The notes beneath the pieces were generated by a model. It made no database searches. It worked only from the letters and a program-made list of their open reading frames with translations, and was not told where the DNA came from. From NCBI GenBank assembly GCA_963971285.1, contig OZ020246.1:15979217-16043216 (forward strand): a DNA stretch of 64,000 nucleotides, read 5' to 3'. This document shows, in pieces, positions 10,601 through 21,700 of this stretch. The stretch is from Astropecten irregularis. Lineage: Eukaryota > Echinodermata > Asteroidea > Paxillosida > Astropectinidae. The translations under genes were made by a program, and so were the position numbers. How positions within the stretch are numbered: the stretch's first letter is position 1; every line of letters starts with the position of its first letter.

Positions 10601-13600
10601 CATCTGGTTTTCCAGAGGTCGATTCCTTCATGTTTTTTTCTCGTATTTTCTCACTGTCTTTCATGCTGGCTCTGTCTGCACGACCATTTCCTTGAGGACG
10701 TGAAGCTGGCTTACCAACAAACGGCAATTCAGGTGATGCCCCTGGGACAGGACCTGCCCTTGTTGCCCGAATCTCAGGGGATGTTTCTAGTCGGTGTTTA
10801 GCAGACGGCTGGCTGGCTTCCCTCCTTGGGACTTTAGATGGAGAGGCAACCCCGCACGAACCTTCATCTCTCATCCTATCAGACGGGCAGAATGGAGAAG
10901 ATATCAAGCATGATGAGAAAGTAAATAAAATGGCCCTTCTCACAAGAACCTCTTTTTTCTCCTACAAGCCTAGGGCCTCTCGAGAAGTCCCACTTCAGTC
11001 AAATGTTTTGCTCAAACCTGAACCTTATAGACTCATTCCTAAAGAAAAGGAGGAAGCTTGTTGGTACATCCATGTCTGATTCTCTTTGTGAAGAGATTGT
11101 GGAAATGTTTGAAGTTCTTAGAAGAGTTGAGCGTGATTTGTTTGTACTGCTCATTTTCAAGAGGTGCGCTGAGCTGACTCTTTTGAAGTGTCAGGAGGAT
11201 GTGCTATGTTAAATCTGGAACTGGGGCGCAAGAAGAGATGGTTAGCATTTGTGATTAGATTCTCCATTGTGTGTGGGCAGTTATTTATGTGTTGTGCGCC
11301 TAATAGCTACAGATGTAGTTCTAAAACTAAAACATTGGTTGTACCCACAACTTTCCCCTAAATTTTCTGAACTCAATAGTATTACCTCTTCCTTGCTGGA
11401 GCCTGCTCTGATGTGCCGGGTCCAGTGGTGTCTTGTTTCTTCTCACTGGTGGTTGCCACTTTGATGCTTCCTCCAGCATCTGCTTTCTTGCCTCTAAAGC
11501 GAGATCCAGGAAGCTGAGAGGGCTGCGTCTCGGAGGCCAGGACATCTTGCGTAGGGAGAGAGGGTGCAGCCACAGGATGTAGGAGGTTAAGACCAGCTGA
11601 TGAGAAAGAGAGGAATAAACAGGTCCAACATCAGCTGAATCATACATGAGCATCATCAACATCCATCACTCCTGGATGAATGCTGCTATCATGAAAAAGG
11701 GTACAGGTCTACCTCGAAGTGTATCTGGACACCATCTCTCTTGAACAACTTTTCCCGTACAATTTGCAATTCCTCTTGGATTGTAGATCAGATTTGGAGA
11801 AGTAAAACCTTAATTTGGACAATCCCTTTCCAGAATGGAACCTCAGGTTCTGTGAACTAGATGCTAATTAGGAAATGTTATAGCCTTGCTGAGATGGCGT
11901 GAAGCAGTCTAGAGAATACAAGGGAATCACTCCTCAGATGAGAGACGCTTACCTTGGGCTACCTTGGGATTGCAGTGGACATCAGTGGATGCGTAGAGCA
12001 CAGCAAGACCAAACTCAGACTGGGGAATGGGACGTAGGCCATTCCTGTTTTCAAAAAAGTAGAAGCCAAGATCACATTAATCAAATACCCAGGGCAGTTT
12101 GTAAAATTACCATCTTACGAAGTGCCCATTTGTTGCTGTCTCCAATAACCAACAGATAGTAATGTCTGCTGTCGGCACATTATGTAAATTTTCACATCTT
12201 CTCTAAAGAACCAGATAGCTATTTTCATACAGGCAAATAATGATCTTTACTTTGCTCATAGTCAAGTACAAACAGACACTGATCAAAGTTTATACAAGCA
12301 AGAATTTGTGGAGTATGGAACGCTGCTATAACAAACATGGCGGGATGTACAGTAATTGTCTGTTATTGTGGTCGTTTGTTATAGTGATTTAAAGAACCAT
12401 ATTGGATATGTATTGTTCACAAAAATTGGGAGCCATGGATAAAGTTTGGTATAGCCAAATGTTCGGTATAGCGGTGTTTATTAAAGTGGCATTCCAATGT
12501 AATAGTAATAAGCAGTTTGTTACTATTCAGAACAACCAACCGACAACCAACCTTTTCAGGACGTTCATGACGTCCACCACCCACTCCTGGCCGGCTTGCG
12601 TCATGACCTGACTGTGGTCCGATGGGTCAGCATACAGGACGATGGTGTCGGGGTCAGTGAGGAGATGTGTGTCTGTGCTGGTCAAGCCCTCATCTGCCAG
12701 TACTGACCTTCCTCCGGCCAGTTGCACTGTTTGACCGAGCTGCTTGTACTAAAGGTGGACAAATTTGATGTCAAGTTCTATCACATCTGCATTTTCAAGT
12801 TCAAGATAGATCAAGTGAAGAAATTGAGGACACAGCTTGCCGGATTATGGGAAATGACACAGGTAGGAAGAAAGTAGAAGCAAGTTTTTTTATAGGATGG
12901 CAAAGGATTTGGATGGATACAAAATTCAAGTCTTTTCTCGGACCTGTTTCTGAGCCAGAAATATGACAGTCTTTCCATTGAAGAGCGTCTTGCGATCGGC
13001 GTTTGGTCGGAATGACACGTCACGCTCATTAATGGCTGCTTCTGCCATGACTGGCTGGAATCTGCACACAAAAAATAAAGAAAACAAAAACAAAATGTGT
13101 TTACTGGTTATGTGATGATATGAGTTCATGTGACATGCATCAGCTAACAACAAAAAAAGAAGATACTTTTCAAAGACAGTTTTACCCGTCACTTTAAAAC
13201 ATCCAGGGATAAATGTGGGTTCGAACCCAGATATAGATTAGTGGTGCTTGCATCCTTGGGCAAGACACTTTATCATAATACGCTGAGTGTAAAAATGGCT
13301 TTGTGCTTGATTATCCTTTCCATGCTTTACAGCTAGGGCTGTATACTCCCAAAAGAGTTGAGATGGTTTTACAAGTGTACATGTATATGTAGTCAAATGA
13401 CCAGGGGTTGATTTCACGAAGCCCTACGATTGATCATAACTTGACTTACAATGGATAACCCATCATATTCTATGACTTTAACGTGAACATGCAATGCATC
13501 ATAAGTACTACAATTTATAGTAAGTTGCAATGAGTATGGTGAAATCGACCCCAGGGATAATGATAAGCACCTTTGAAGACCATATCAGATACAGGCGCTA

Positions 13601-16600
13601 TGTGCCACTGCTTTGTCATAAATCTAATCGTGTTATAATAATAATTAATAATTACATTTATTACGCGACTTTTCTTTAAGTTACAAAGCACTGGCTCCAG
13701 CGTAATCGGATTGCCAGTATTCATCGGCGCCCTCGGCTGCCAGCAATACCGGTAATCCATTATGATTACGGAGCCTGAGATAATAATTCTGGATGTGATC
13801 ATCAATACGTGTTGTCAAGGCCACTTTAGTTTTGGTAACTTTGTATTTCTCCTCGAGATAATTGTGTGCCATGTGTGTTTTCTGGATAATCTTTCATGTT
13901 AAAAAATGAATATTTGTTTTACTTGGCAGCGTCTGGCATCTGCGAGTTGTTGACGGCTGCTTCTTCTACCTTCCGTAGAAATGCTGGAGTTACCACAGGG
14001 CGACACGTCACCAACGCACCAATAACCTGCAGGGAAATAAGAGCCATTTCCAAGGAGATTCTTTGAAGCTAAAACTTAATGTTGAACAAACATTTACAAA
14101 CCAGAACAACTCCAGCAACTGAATGGCAATATTACCAGACGGTCTCAGTGCTGGGTGAAATTGATCGGGGCTTGATCAAGCTGTACTCTACAGGCCTTTT
14201 CACACTATCTCCATTTCGATCCGTGTTGAAACAAACCCGGATCCGTCCCGGTTCAGCCCGGCAAGTTTTTGAACCAGATCGAAGAGAAGCACCATTCACT
14301 CTATGTTTATGGTGAACCGGCTCATACAATGCAGATCACGCCGCAAAATGCAGTTTGGAACCGGGTTGAGATTTTCAACCCTGCTCCCTACCAGGGTTGA
14401 TTTCGATCCGGCTAGGCCGTCCTACCCGGGTTGAAAAGTGTGAAAATGGTTGAAAAAATCTCGGGGTTAGATCCGGTTCCAACCCTGAGATTTTAGATAG
14501 TGTGAAAAGCCCTTATGTACCTTAATGGTCACTGTCAGTTGGGTCATGATGAGATGCGTGCATTCTCCACTCCACTCGGGAACAACATGGCCTCCCAGCC
14601 TGAGCATGGAGGCCTTCAGAGACTTCTTGTCAGCAGAGGGGAGAGAAGAGAAGGCCACAACCATCGGAGTGTAGGTCACCCTGCCCAGAGTAGAGGGGGA
14701 AAGACAACGTGTACAACTCATGATAACTGGCTGTGATGGACAGAGAATCATATAAGATTTATACCGACAGGATCATGACTGGTTTGAGTTTGGCCGCTTC
14801 TCTACTTAATTATCCGCCCTCTGTGCTTTTGCCAAAAACAGATTGAAAGGTCATCCTCTGCACCTACCGCTCAAGACAAGAGCTTTTTACCACACATCAC
14901 CACAGTCTCCACAGGCTGGGGGACTGGATCATAAACCATGCATCACCACACAAACCACACTGTGGTATATTGTGGTATTCAGGATACCACACTTACCACA
15001 GGACAAACCATGTGTGGTAAACTGTGGTATGGAAGTGGGGCTAAGAAAACAATGAGCGAAAAACAGTTGTGATCTCAGAGTGAGATCATAACTCCTATAA
15101 ATAGATTTGGAAATACTGTGAGCATTTAAAACTGTTTTCTACAAGTTCCAATGATGACATGAGCTGAAAATTTCACAGGTTTGCTTTCATTCCATAACAA
15201 ATCAAATTATGAACAGTCTACAGCTGTTTAGGTCAACTTTACCAATCCTGTATTATTATTCCTTTAAACATACCTCCATTGATTGGAGTTCATGGCTCCA
15301 AAGACGATGCTGTCCCCATCCTCGAGGGGAGTACTATTGCCCCCTGCTAGCTTGCTGCCATTCCGCACTGATCCAAACTTGGAGGAATCGGCGAGGGTCA
15401 ACACCGGCCTTGATCCTGGCTTGCCCTGGAGATGAAAGCAGGAAAACAGAAAAAAAACCTGTGATCCACTCCACCAAGCTTTCGTAGTAACAACTACTTC
15501 ATCAGATGTAATGAAGTGAAGCATCATCAACATCGTGGGTGTATAAACAGGTATTAAGCAATCAAGCGTATCCAAACAAAAAGGCATGATGAATCATAAC
15601 TGAGAGTAGTAGGGTGACTAGAAACCATGTTTCCTATTGAGTCCAGAGTCAATGCCGTCAAGTCTGTGGATTATCTTTTGTTCCTCTGTTTCTCTGTCCA
15701 TTCTGGACAGAACCAATATTTCTATACACAAACAAACGTAGAAGTGACAAACAAGAGGAATCAGCCACAAGCACACTGGCAAATTCTAAGACAGCGAAAC
15801 CTACCAAGTTGGCCTCGGAGTGCGTCACCGTCAATGTGGCATGTTTACGACTCACAGAGCTATCGTTCGGAATCAGTATCATACAATCTGGAAAAAAGGG
15901 ACGATGAATATTCTCGTAAGACCATGAATATCCTCGTAAGACCACTGAAATATACTGGATGAATTTAGCATGTATACATAACGAGGAGTTTTAAAATCTG
16001 TGATGTAATTATCAAATGATTTTATAGACAGGATATACCTGAGAAGTTACTTGATGACTTAAATTGGCCTGAAACAAAGTTGGGACAGTGGCATAGTTGG
16101 AATATAGTGTAATGGAGCTACATCATGTATTTAAACCACAGTCGTATAGAGAGATTTCCCTTCATAGTTCATTTGACTTTTGACTACATCAATTACACTT
16201 TCACATTCAAACCTAATCACGTACTTAACACATTATGGCATTGATCGTCAGACCCATTACGTAAGATTTGTACTCTCTACATAAAGAAGTGGTATGGATA
16301 CCTTTACGTCCAACTATGTAATCCTTTCCTACCAGTAAGTTGAACCTTGTGCCTGCAATATGACATGATAATTTGAAATGTTATTAAAAATTATATTCTG
16401 GTGTGGCTCTCCATAGCATGTAGTCACATGTACAGGTATGTGGCGGAGAACCACAGTAAGTGACAGATGCTCCAAAATGACTCTGAATGATCGTCTGGTT
16501 TTTCATTGGAAAACATTGATTTTCAGACCAACGGCAAGACTGCATGTGTTAAGCGCAATTTTGACGCCTGCGCAGTTTCCAAATGGGCCGTGCGCAATTT

Positions 16601-16978
16601 TGAATTTAACATTCATTTCGATATTGTTCTTATAATCTTAACCTTAGCACATAGCTACCTTCACTACAGTTAGGCCCTGGTTAAAAACGTTTGACACAGC
16701 CTCACAAGTTTTCTTTATTAAAAACAAGTAACTTCGGACAAAAAGTTAACCTCCATGGTTAAACTAAAGATTGTGCAACTGGCAAGTTCAAAGATTGTGC
16801 ATTATTGAGCCATGGCATGGGCGCCAACTTCCGAGTGCTGGTCGTGCAACCTGACCCACACTCCTAAAAACATGTGTAAAAAAAAGATATTTAAACACAG
16901 TGGACCTAGTAAAATAGCTGCAGGAAGACCACAACTGACATACATACCAGAATCTTTGGTGTTTTCTAGTATCCACAT
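7635..16978 (-). CDS. NBN: NBN (nibrin/NBS1), subunit of the MRE11-RAD50-NBN complex, complete
   Basis: Fifteen exons: 16948-16978, 16302-16352, 15805-15887, 15274-15425, 14521-14680, 13923-14026, 12944-13061, 12552-12748, 11953-12044, 11386-11596, 10029-10875, 9641-9739, 9240-9426, 8456-8556 and 7635-7718. All phases close, giving 838 residues (human 754). Residues about 10-105 are the FHA domain: VGRK (Arg26) and SVSRKHA (Ser40, His43) are its phosphopeptide-binding residues. A BRCT-like region follows (LGGHVVPEWSGECTHLIM, then CRPVVTPAFL). Exon 11 is a long low-complexity linker with a triple 29-residue repeat. NFKKFKKV at 760-767 is the MRE11-binding motif, followed by the conserved IIGGSDL. 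EKDMADRLF at 819-827 matches the ATM-binding EESLADDLF, and the tail is KRRR as in human. Family role: nuclear sensor/adaptor for double-strand breaks, recruiting MRE11-RAD50 and activating ATM. Exon 8 uses a weak gttggt donor. Introns hold SINEs, hairpin elements and a MITE touching exon 5. Confidence -1.
8690..8822 (-). repeat. tRNA-derived SINE, inverted with its neighbour
   Basis: The minus strand carries the family head, GGATAGCTTAGTTGGGAGAG (A-box region) and GGTTCGAATCC-like B-box sequence (seen here as gggattcgaactgg on plus), then the tail 'tttctttgttcacctttc'. It lies in NBN intron 13. Confidence -1.
8823..8895 (+). repeat. SINE head, head-to-head with the copy at 8690-8822
   Basis: The plus strand reads ATTGACTATTTTGGACACCACC and then a D-arm-like GATAACTCACAGTTGGTAGA. 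It mirrors the end of the preceding copy around base 8822, forming an inverted pair about 26 bp per arm at the joint. The body is truncated after the D-arm. Confidence -1.
8950..9110 (-). repeat. tRNA-derived SINE, fullest copy
   Basis: Minus strand: head (attagagacaccaccc), A-box TAGCTCAGTTGG, B-box GGTTCCAATCC, the family link 'cactctagtcaattttc', and an AT-rich tail. The order matches an RNA-polymerase-III SINE derived from a tRNA. Confidence -1.
10086..10349 (-). repeat. Three 87-bp tandem repeats inside NBN exon 11
   Basis: The unit encodes 29 residues, roughly GDARDRRMGRRR followed by QEKDPFAIETEDADEEK, repeated three times head to tail without breaking frame. The copies differ at a few positions, for example EEEDLFAM against QEKDPFAI. 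The segment alternates a basic RDRRMGRRR patch and an acidic ETEDADEE patch in the region linking the BRCT part to the MRE11-binding motif. I recall no such repeat in vertebrate NBN. Confidence -1.
12317..12490. repeat. MITE-like repeat, copy 1
   Basis: It holds CTATAACAAACATGG..GGATGT, 'tttgttatagtgattt' and 'caaaaattgggagcca', ending in 'ggtatagcggtg'. The same blocks recur in the same order at 56865-57035 in a DHX35 intron. Ends with ctataac/gttatag-type inverted matches suggest a small palindromic element. Confidence -1.
13401..13555. repeat. Fold-back element in NBN intron 6
   Basis: It starts CCAGGGGTTGATTTCACGAA and ends with the inverted form GGTGAAATCGACCCCAGG. The arms are diverged in the middle. 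It is the same family type as the near-perfect hairpin at 19021-19176. Confidence -1.
14193..14513. mobile_element. MITE-like element abutting NBN exon 5 donor
   Basis: It begins GGCCTTTTCACACTATCT and ends AGATAGTGTGAAAAGCCC, terminal inverted repeats of about 18 bp. The interior is rich in 'ggttgaaa' / 'aacccgg' motifs and has no long frame. Its right end stops about 7 bp short of the last coding base of NBN exon 5 (14521), so the exon's donor site (gtacataa) runs directly into the element. Confidence -1.
14891..15030. repeat. Inverted CCACA/TGTGG-rich repeat
   Basis: Clustered 'taccacac', 'cacactgtggta' and 'tgtggtaa' motifs can pair with each other. A short related piece (accacactgtggtgtatacc) lies at about 22208-22262 in a CDCA8 intron. 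Probably a small hairpin-forming repeat. Confidence -1.
15255..15540 (-). other. CTGATGA-hairpin-GAAA motif beside NBN exon 4
   Basis: On the minus strand near 15505-15478 the sequence reads CTGATGA, then a GTAGT/ACTAC stem with a 4-base loop, then GAAAGC. This is the general form of a hammerhead core. Stems I and III are not evident, so I treat it as a relic or look-alike. Confidence -1.
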
Positions 16979-18768
16979 GTTGTCAAAGTAAAAAACAGGC
17001 TAAAACTTCACCGCGAAATTGTATTTCGAGGCATTTCTCGATTTCTCACACCGTAAAAATGGTATAGCGCCACCAAGCGGCCACAAAACTTTTCCCGTTG
17101 TGCGCTGGACGCTTAAAGTGGCAGTCGCTTACAAAAAGAAATTAACACTTGTAATAGTTTTAAACATTTAACAAAATAATCATTGGCATTGGTTTCGATG
17201 AGTTATGACAAATCAATTCCTTTTATATAGCTTTAGTACTAGTATACTGGGGACACTGAAATATTTATCACTTTATTAATCTTATTTATTTACTTATTTT
17301 TAACATTTTTTTTTACTAAAATGTTTAAAGTGAATTTATTTCTTTTTCCATTTGATTGTTTTCTCAAGCCAGAACAATAGAATAATTTGGTGTTATTATA
17401 AGCCTTGAGTAAAAGCTGAGGCTTTTTGTGTTTTCCAGAGGTTCGGGGCCACGTACTACAAGCCAAAGGTTAATTTGTTTTTAAGCTATTGGAGGACGCC
17501 TTTTAATCAGGTGACCTCGACGGCCTCGGTCAAACTCGGTCACATGCAGTATGTAAAACACGCACGTGGGCAGGGCTTAAAAGCAAAGCCGGAACGGTCC
17601 ACATTCCCAAGACCATGAAATTTTCCTATTATTAATAATTAAATATAATTTTCGAGTTTGACATACAGGTGATACGGGACCATTTAATCAAGCCAATCCA
17701 CTTGTGTGATAATGAAGCAACACTAAAATAAATCCAGTTGTTTTGTGTACCGTAGTTTATTGAATTCCGAAGATGATTTTTGAATTTTTGTTAATTATGC
17801 TCTAAAGCATTTACATCTCCATAACTTTCATTATCCTACGACAGAATATCACACCGACTGCAGCTATTATATTCTTAATGCATTTACAGTTAACGGTCTA
17901 CAAATGGACACACTTAAACAAAAATACGAACCAATAAGGAAAAACGAAAAGAACAAAAAAGGACAAATCTACAAAAAGAAGCTTGTACAGGAAAAAGACA
18001 TTCAACATTATTTACAGGTTTACGAAAAAACAAAACAAATTGAAAAGAATTAAGGATATTTGCATAAATGTTATGTAAATATCCGTATTATGTTAGAAAG
18101 TGTAGCTCGAAGCAGTTGGATACCATGTTTTTATGCTTTCTCTGTCTATCATCTATGTACATCGTGTGTTTTGTTTTTACTATTTCACAATGTCTTCCCA
18201 AATCTAAAAAAAGTCTGGCAAAATGAAATCTTTCTCTTGACTCATATCATGTTGACAGAAATAAATCTTTCTGTCTTTATACATCCTTGCTGTATGTGCC
18301 ATCATGCACAACATGCAGACATGTAAAGAATGCAAATAATTCAGTTCACTTTTTAGTTCCACTTGGACTTTCTTATTTACAAACTACAAAAAGAAGAAAA
18401 ATGGCGTTTTGTTTGGTGTTATAATGATCGAACGAGGATTGTTATGACATTTGAAATTAAATTTTAAAAAAGAAAAAAAGACACATTTGCACATTATAAA
18501 AAACTGAACATCAGATATGTACATTGTATATCAGGATGAGACCGTAACCATAAATTAACCAGATTCCTGACATTTGGCTTCATTCTTTTTTTTGGAAGAA
18601 ATGGTTTTCTCTTATATCTGTAAACTATAGACTGTGAAATTCTTTGCAGACTGTTGGTAATTTGATAAAAATAAAACAAAAATAATGGGGAGATGCGTGA
18701 GAAAGGCTGAATTAACGGAGAAAGAAGCTCATGATTTAAAAAAAGTTGTCGAGCCGGTCTTTGACTCT
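16979..18768. other. Interval between CDCA8 and NBN
   Basis: It must hold the NBN promoter (about 16980-17200) and the 3' UTR of CDCA8 at the right side. AATAAA on minus at about 17757 and in the 17273-17305 cluster are possible poly(A) signals for CDCA8, but they are distant. The block at 17410-17610 is somewhat richer in GC. I see no further exon. Confidence -1.
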
Positions 18769-21700
18769 TTAACTCTCTCCTACTGTCGGATGCCTCTGCA
18801 GGATCTTGGCCAGGTTACTCTGCAGCAGCAGAATGTTCTTCCGTGTTGCTTCGTTCATTGCCATGTCCACTTGAGGAGACGAGGTACCAATCGTCAGAGA
18901 CTGCAAGAAGAGACAAACCGAAAAAACATCAGCATTTTCATACAAAGAGATGAGCCGGGTACCGGTCGGCGAGCAATTAATGGACAATTCCATTGGAAGT
19001 GACAGCAAGTCAGTCAGGTACCAGGGGCTGATTTCACTAACGCTTTGCAATCATCGCTTAGCCCAAATCCATCGCTAAACGGAAAATTAGTATGCAAAGT
19101 AGTAATCGATTTTCCGTGTAGCGATGGATTTGGCCTTTAGCGATGATCGCAAAGTGTTAGTGAAATCGGCCCCTGGGCGGGACTCGGCAAGCAATTGACA
19201 GTGGGTTTATTAGATTTGTGGTGGATATCATTGACTTACTGTGCCATCACCGAGTGGTATAACTGCCTCAGGTTTGGAGACGTTCCTCTGGGTAGGGATA
19301 TTGATGGGACTTCCCGACAGAGAGATGATCGTCTCTCCCCGCTTGGCGTTCCGCATCACGCAGGTAGCTGGCGTCACCGGTAACCTACGTGAATAATATG
19401 CACCGGCATGAGATTACAGTTTACCAAGTGAAAGTTCCTCAATTGGGGAAATAGTTAAGAGTACCAACTGACCAAAGTTATAAGGAGACGTAGTGTACAT
19501 CAAACTAATTCTGTAATAATATCGAATAACCACATGTAATCCAAAAGGGTTTTTTTGTCTGTGAAAGGTGTGGTGATCAATCAATCGTTACAATAATTTT
19601 AATTAATAAATTTCATATAATCCTGATGCTTCACTTTGGTTGCTATCTAAGTGCTGCACTATCCATGTGCTGTGCTCCCACTTCTGGCTTAGCTTGAAAG
19701 TACTGGTACTTGCTTATACAGTACAATTACGGCTAAGTAGGTTTATGATGCTAAGCTGTTGGGGTAATAGCAGTAAGCACAGAATGACTGACCCAAGGCA
19801 TGGAAATCTACGGAGCTCCATGAGTGCCATTTGACTTATCTAGATATACCATATAACTTATCACAGCAAGTCAGATTTTTAGTAGTGAAGGTCATTTTGT
19901 CTTGATAATAATCTCAACAACACATTCTTATCTTGCAACTTATCCTCAAAGTTCAATCATCTTGCAAAGGCGATGTACTGAAACTGAAATGTTGACTTGT
20001 TTTGATGACTTACTGAAACAAGATAGAGAGAGGTTATGAACCTACCGAGGATCAAACTTGGGAGTAACCAACGGTGTGTCCCATCCTGTGTACATCCCTG
20101 CAGTTTTACCAGTCTTAGTAGCAGGTGTAACAAACTGATTCCTGGTGGTTTTCCTACATACAAAAACACATGATAACATTCTCAGTAACAGAAAATTTCA
20201 AATAATCATATAAAGCAACAATTAAAACAATTTGAAAGACTGAATTTTATTAAAAGGAAAGCACAACAAATTGACACAACAAATTTCATCAATCAGGGGG
20301 CCGATTTTCACAAATCACTAAGACTGATCTTAAAATGTGAATCAGTGTTTAATCGCTGGGTGATGCGAGATGTCACAATAAACAATCACTCCAGCTACAG
20401 CTACAATTCATATTCAGATCGATATTGATGGTTTGTGATTTCCAGCCCACAGGGGCCAATTTCATGGAGCTGTTAAGCACACAAAATTGCTTAGCACAAA
20501 AAGTTTTGCTCAATAAAACAAACCACCATTAAAAATTTCATTTGACATTAATGGTCAGCCAAAGAACAAACGCAATTGATTCACAACAAACGGAAATTTG
20601 GTTTTTAATCCTGTTTTTATTCAGACAGAAATTTAATGGATAGCAAATTTTTGTGCTAAGCCATGGAATTGACCCCAGATGACACCCACAGAGGAAAGTC
20701 AATACCCTACAACAAACCCAGAGTGCTCCTTTAATAACCACCAGAGAATAAATTCTCCCTACCTTCTCGTGGAACGTCGGATAGTCTGTGGTTCATTGTT
20801 CCCCTGTAGATTCTCCTCCTGACTGTCAGCAAGTACACTCGCTGAGCGTTTAGTTGCTGTGCGCTTTGTCGTTGCTGTGGTGGTCCTCTTCTTACCCTTT
20901 GTTCCTTTCTGTGAGAGACCATCATAAATAACAACAACAAAACTTACTTCCTACTGGCAGTTATTATAATATTGTATCTAAATGCCCAGTAAATGTTTTT
21001 TATTCACATAATACTTATTATTTCAAACACATGTGAACATTGTGGAGTCCGTCTGCCAGCGTCCCATGATGGAATATTTTAAATTTTACTTTTGGCAATC
21101 ATGAAAAATGTGAAATAACCAACCCTCCCAACGAGGAATTGTTTCGGTATCTTTAGGACAAACTGTTGGCTCTTTTGGACACTCTAAAACAAACACTACA
21201 AGGTGTTGCAAATAACTGCATCCATAGCAGCACAATGTTTGGTGAAAACCAATTTTGGACAACAAAATTGCAAATCCTGGCAAGAACATAAATGAGCTGA
21301 GATCTCAGAAAAATCACTTTTTAATCTTCATTGATCACTGAAAGTTGAACAAGAAAAATAACTAGAGGGGGATTTGAACCCGCAACTTCCACAATACGGC
21401 TCCAGAGGCCAGAGAGATTCAATTCTTCCATCTGTCAATTTTCTTTAGGTCACCTTTCAACAACTGAAATTGATCCATTCATTCGCTCCTGTGGCTTGTT
21501 TGATATTCTTCCGACAGTCTTTTTGGAAGATTTTTCTAGGTCACCTTTCAACGACTGAAATTGATCCATTCATTCGCCCTTGTGGCTTGTTTGATATTCT
21601 TCCGACAGTCTTTTTGGAAGATTTTTCTTTGAATACCTTCTTGGTTGTAGTTGCTGCCTTCTTGGTGGCGGTGTTCTCCTCGCCTACTTCACCTGCCGCT

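Noticed and set aside
21124-21190. Reading ECPKEPTVCPKDTETIPRWEG as a CDCA8 exon
   Set aside because: It would need a phase-1 entry, which exon 3 does not give from either duplicated donor.
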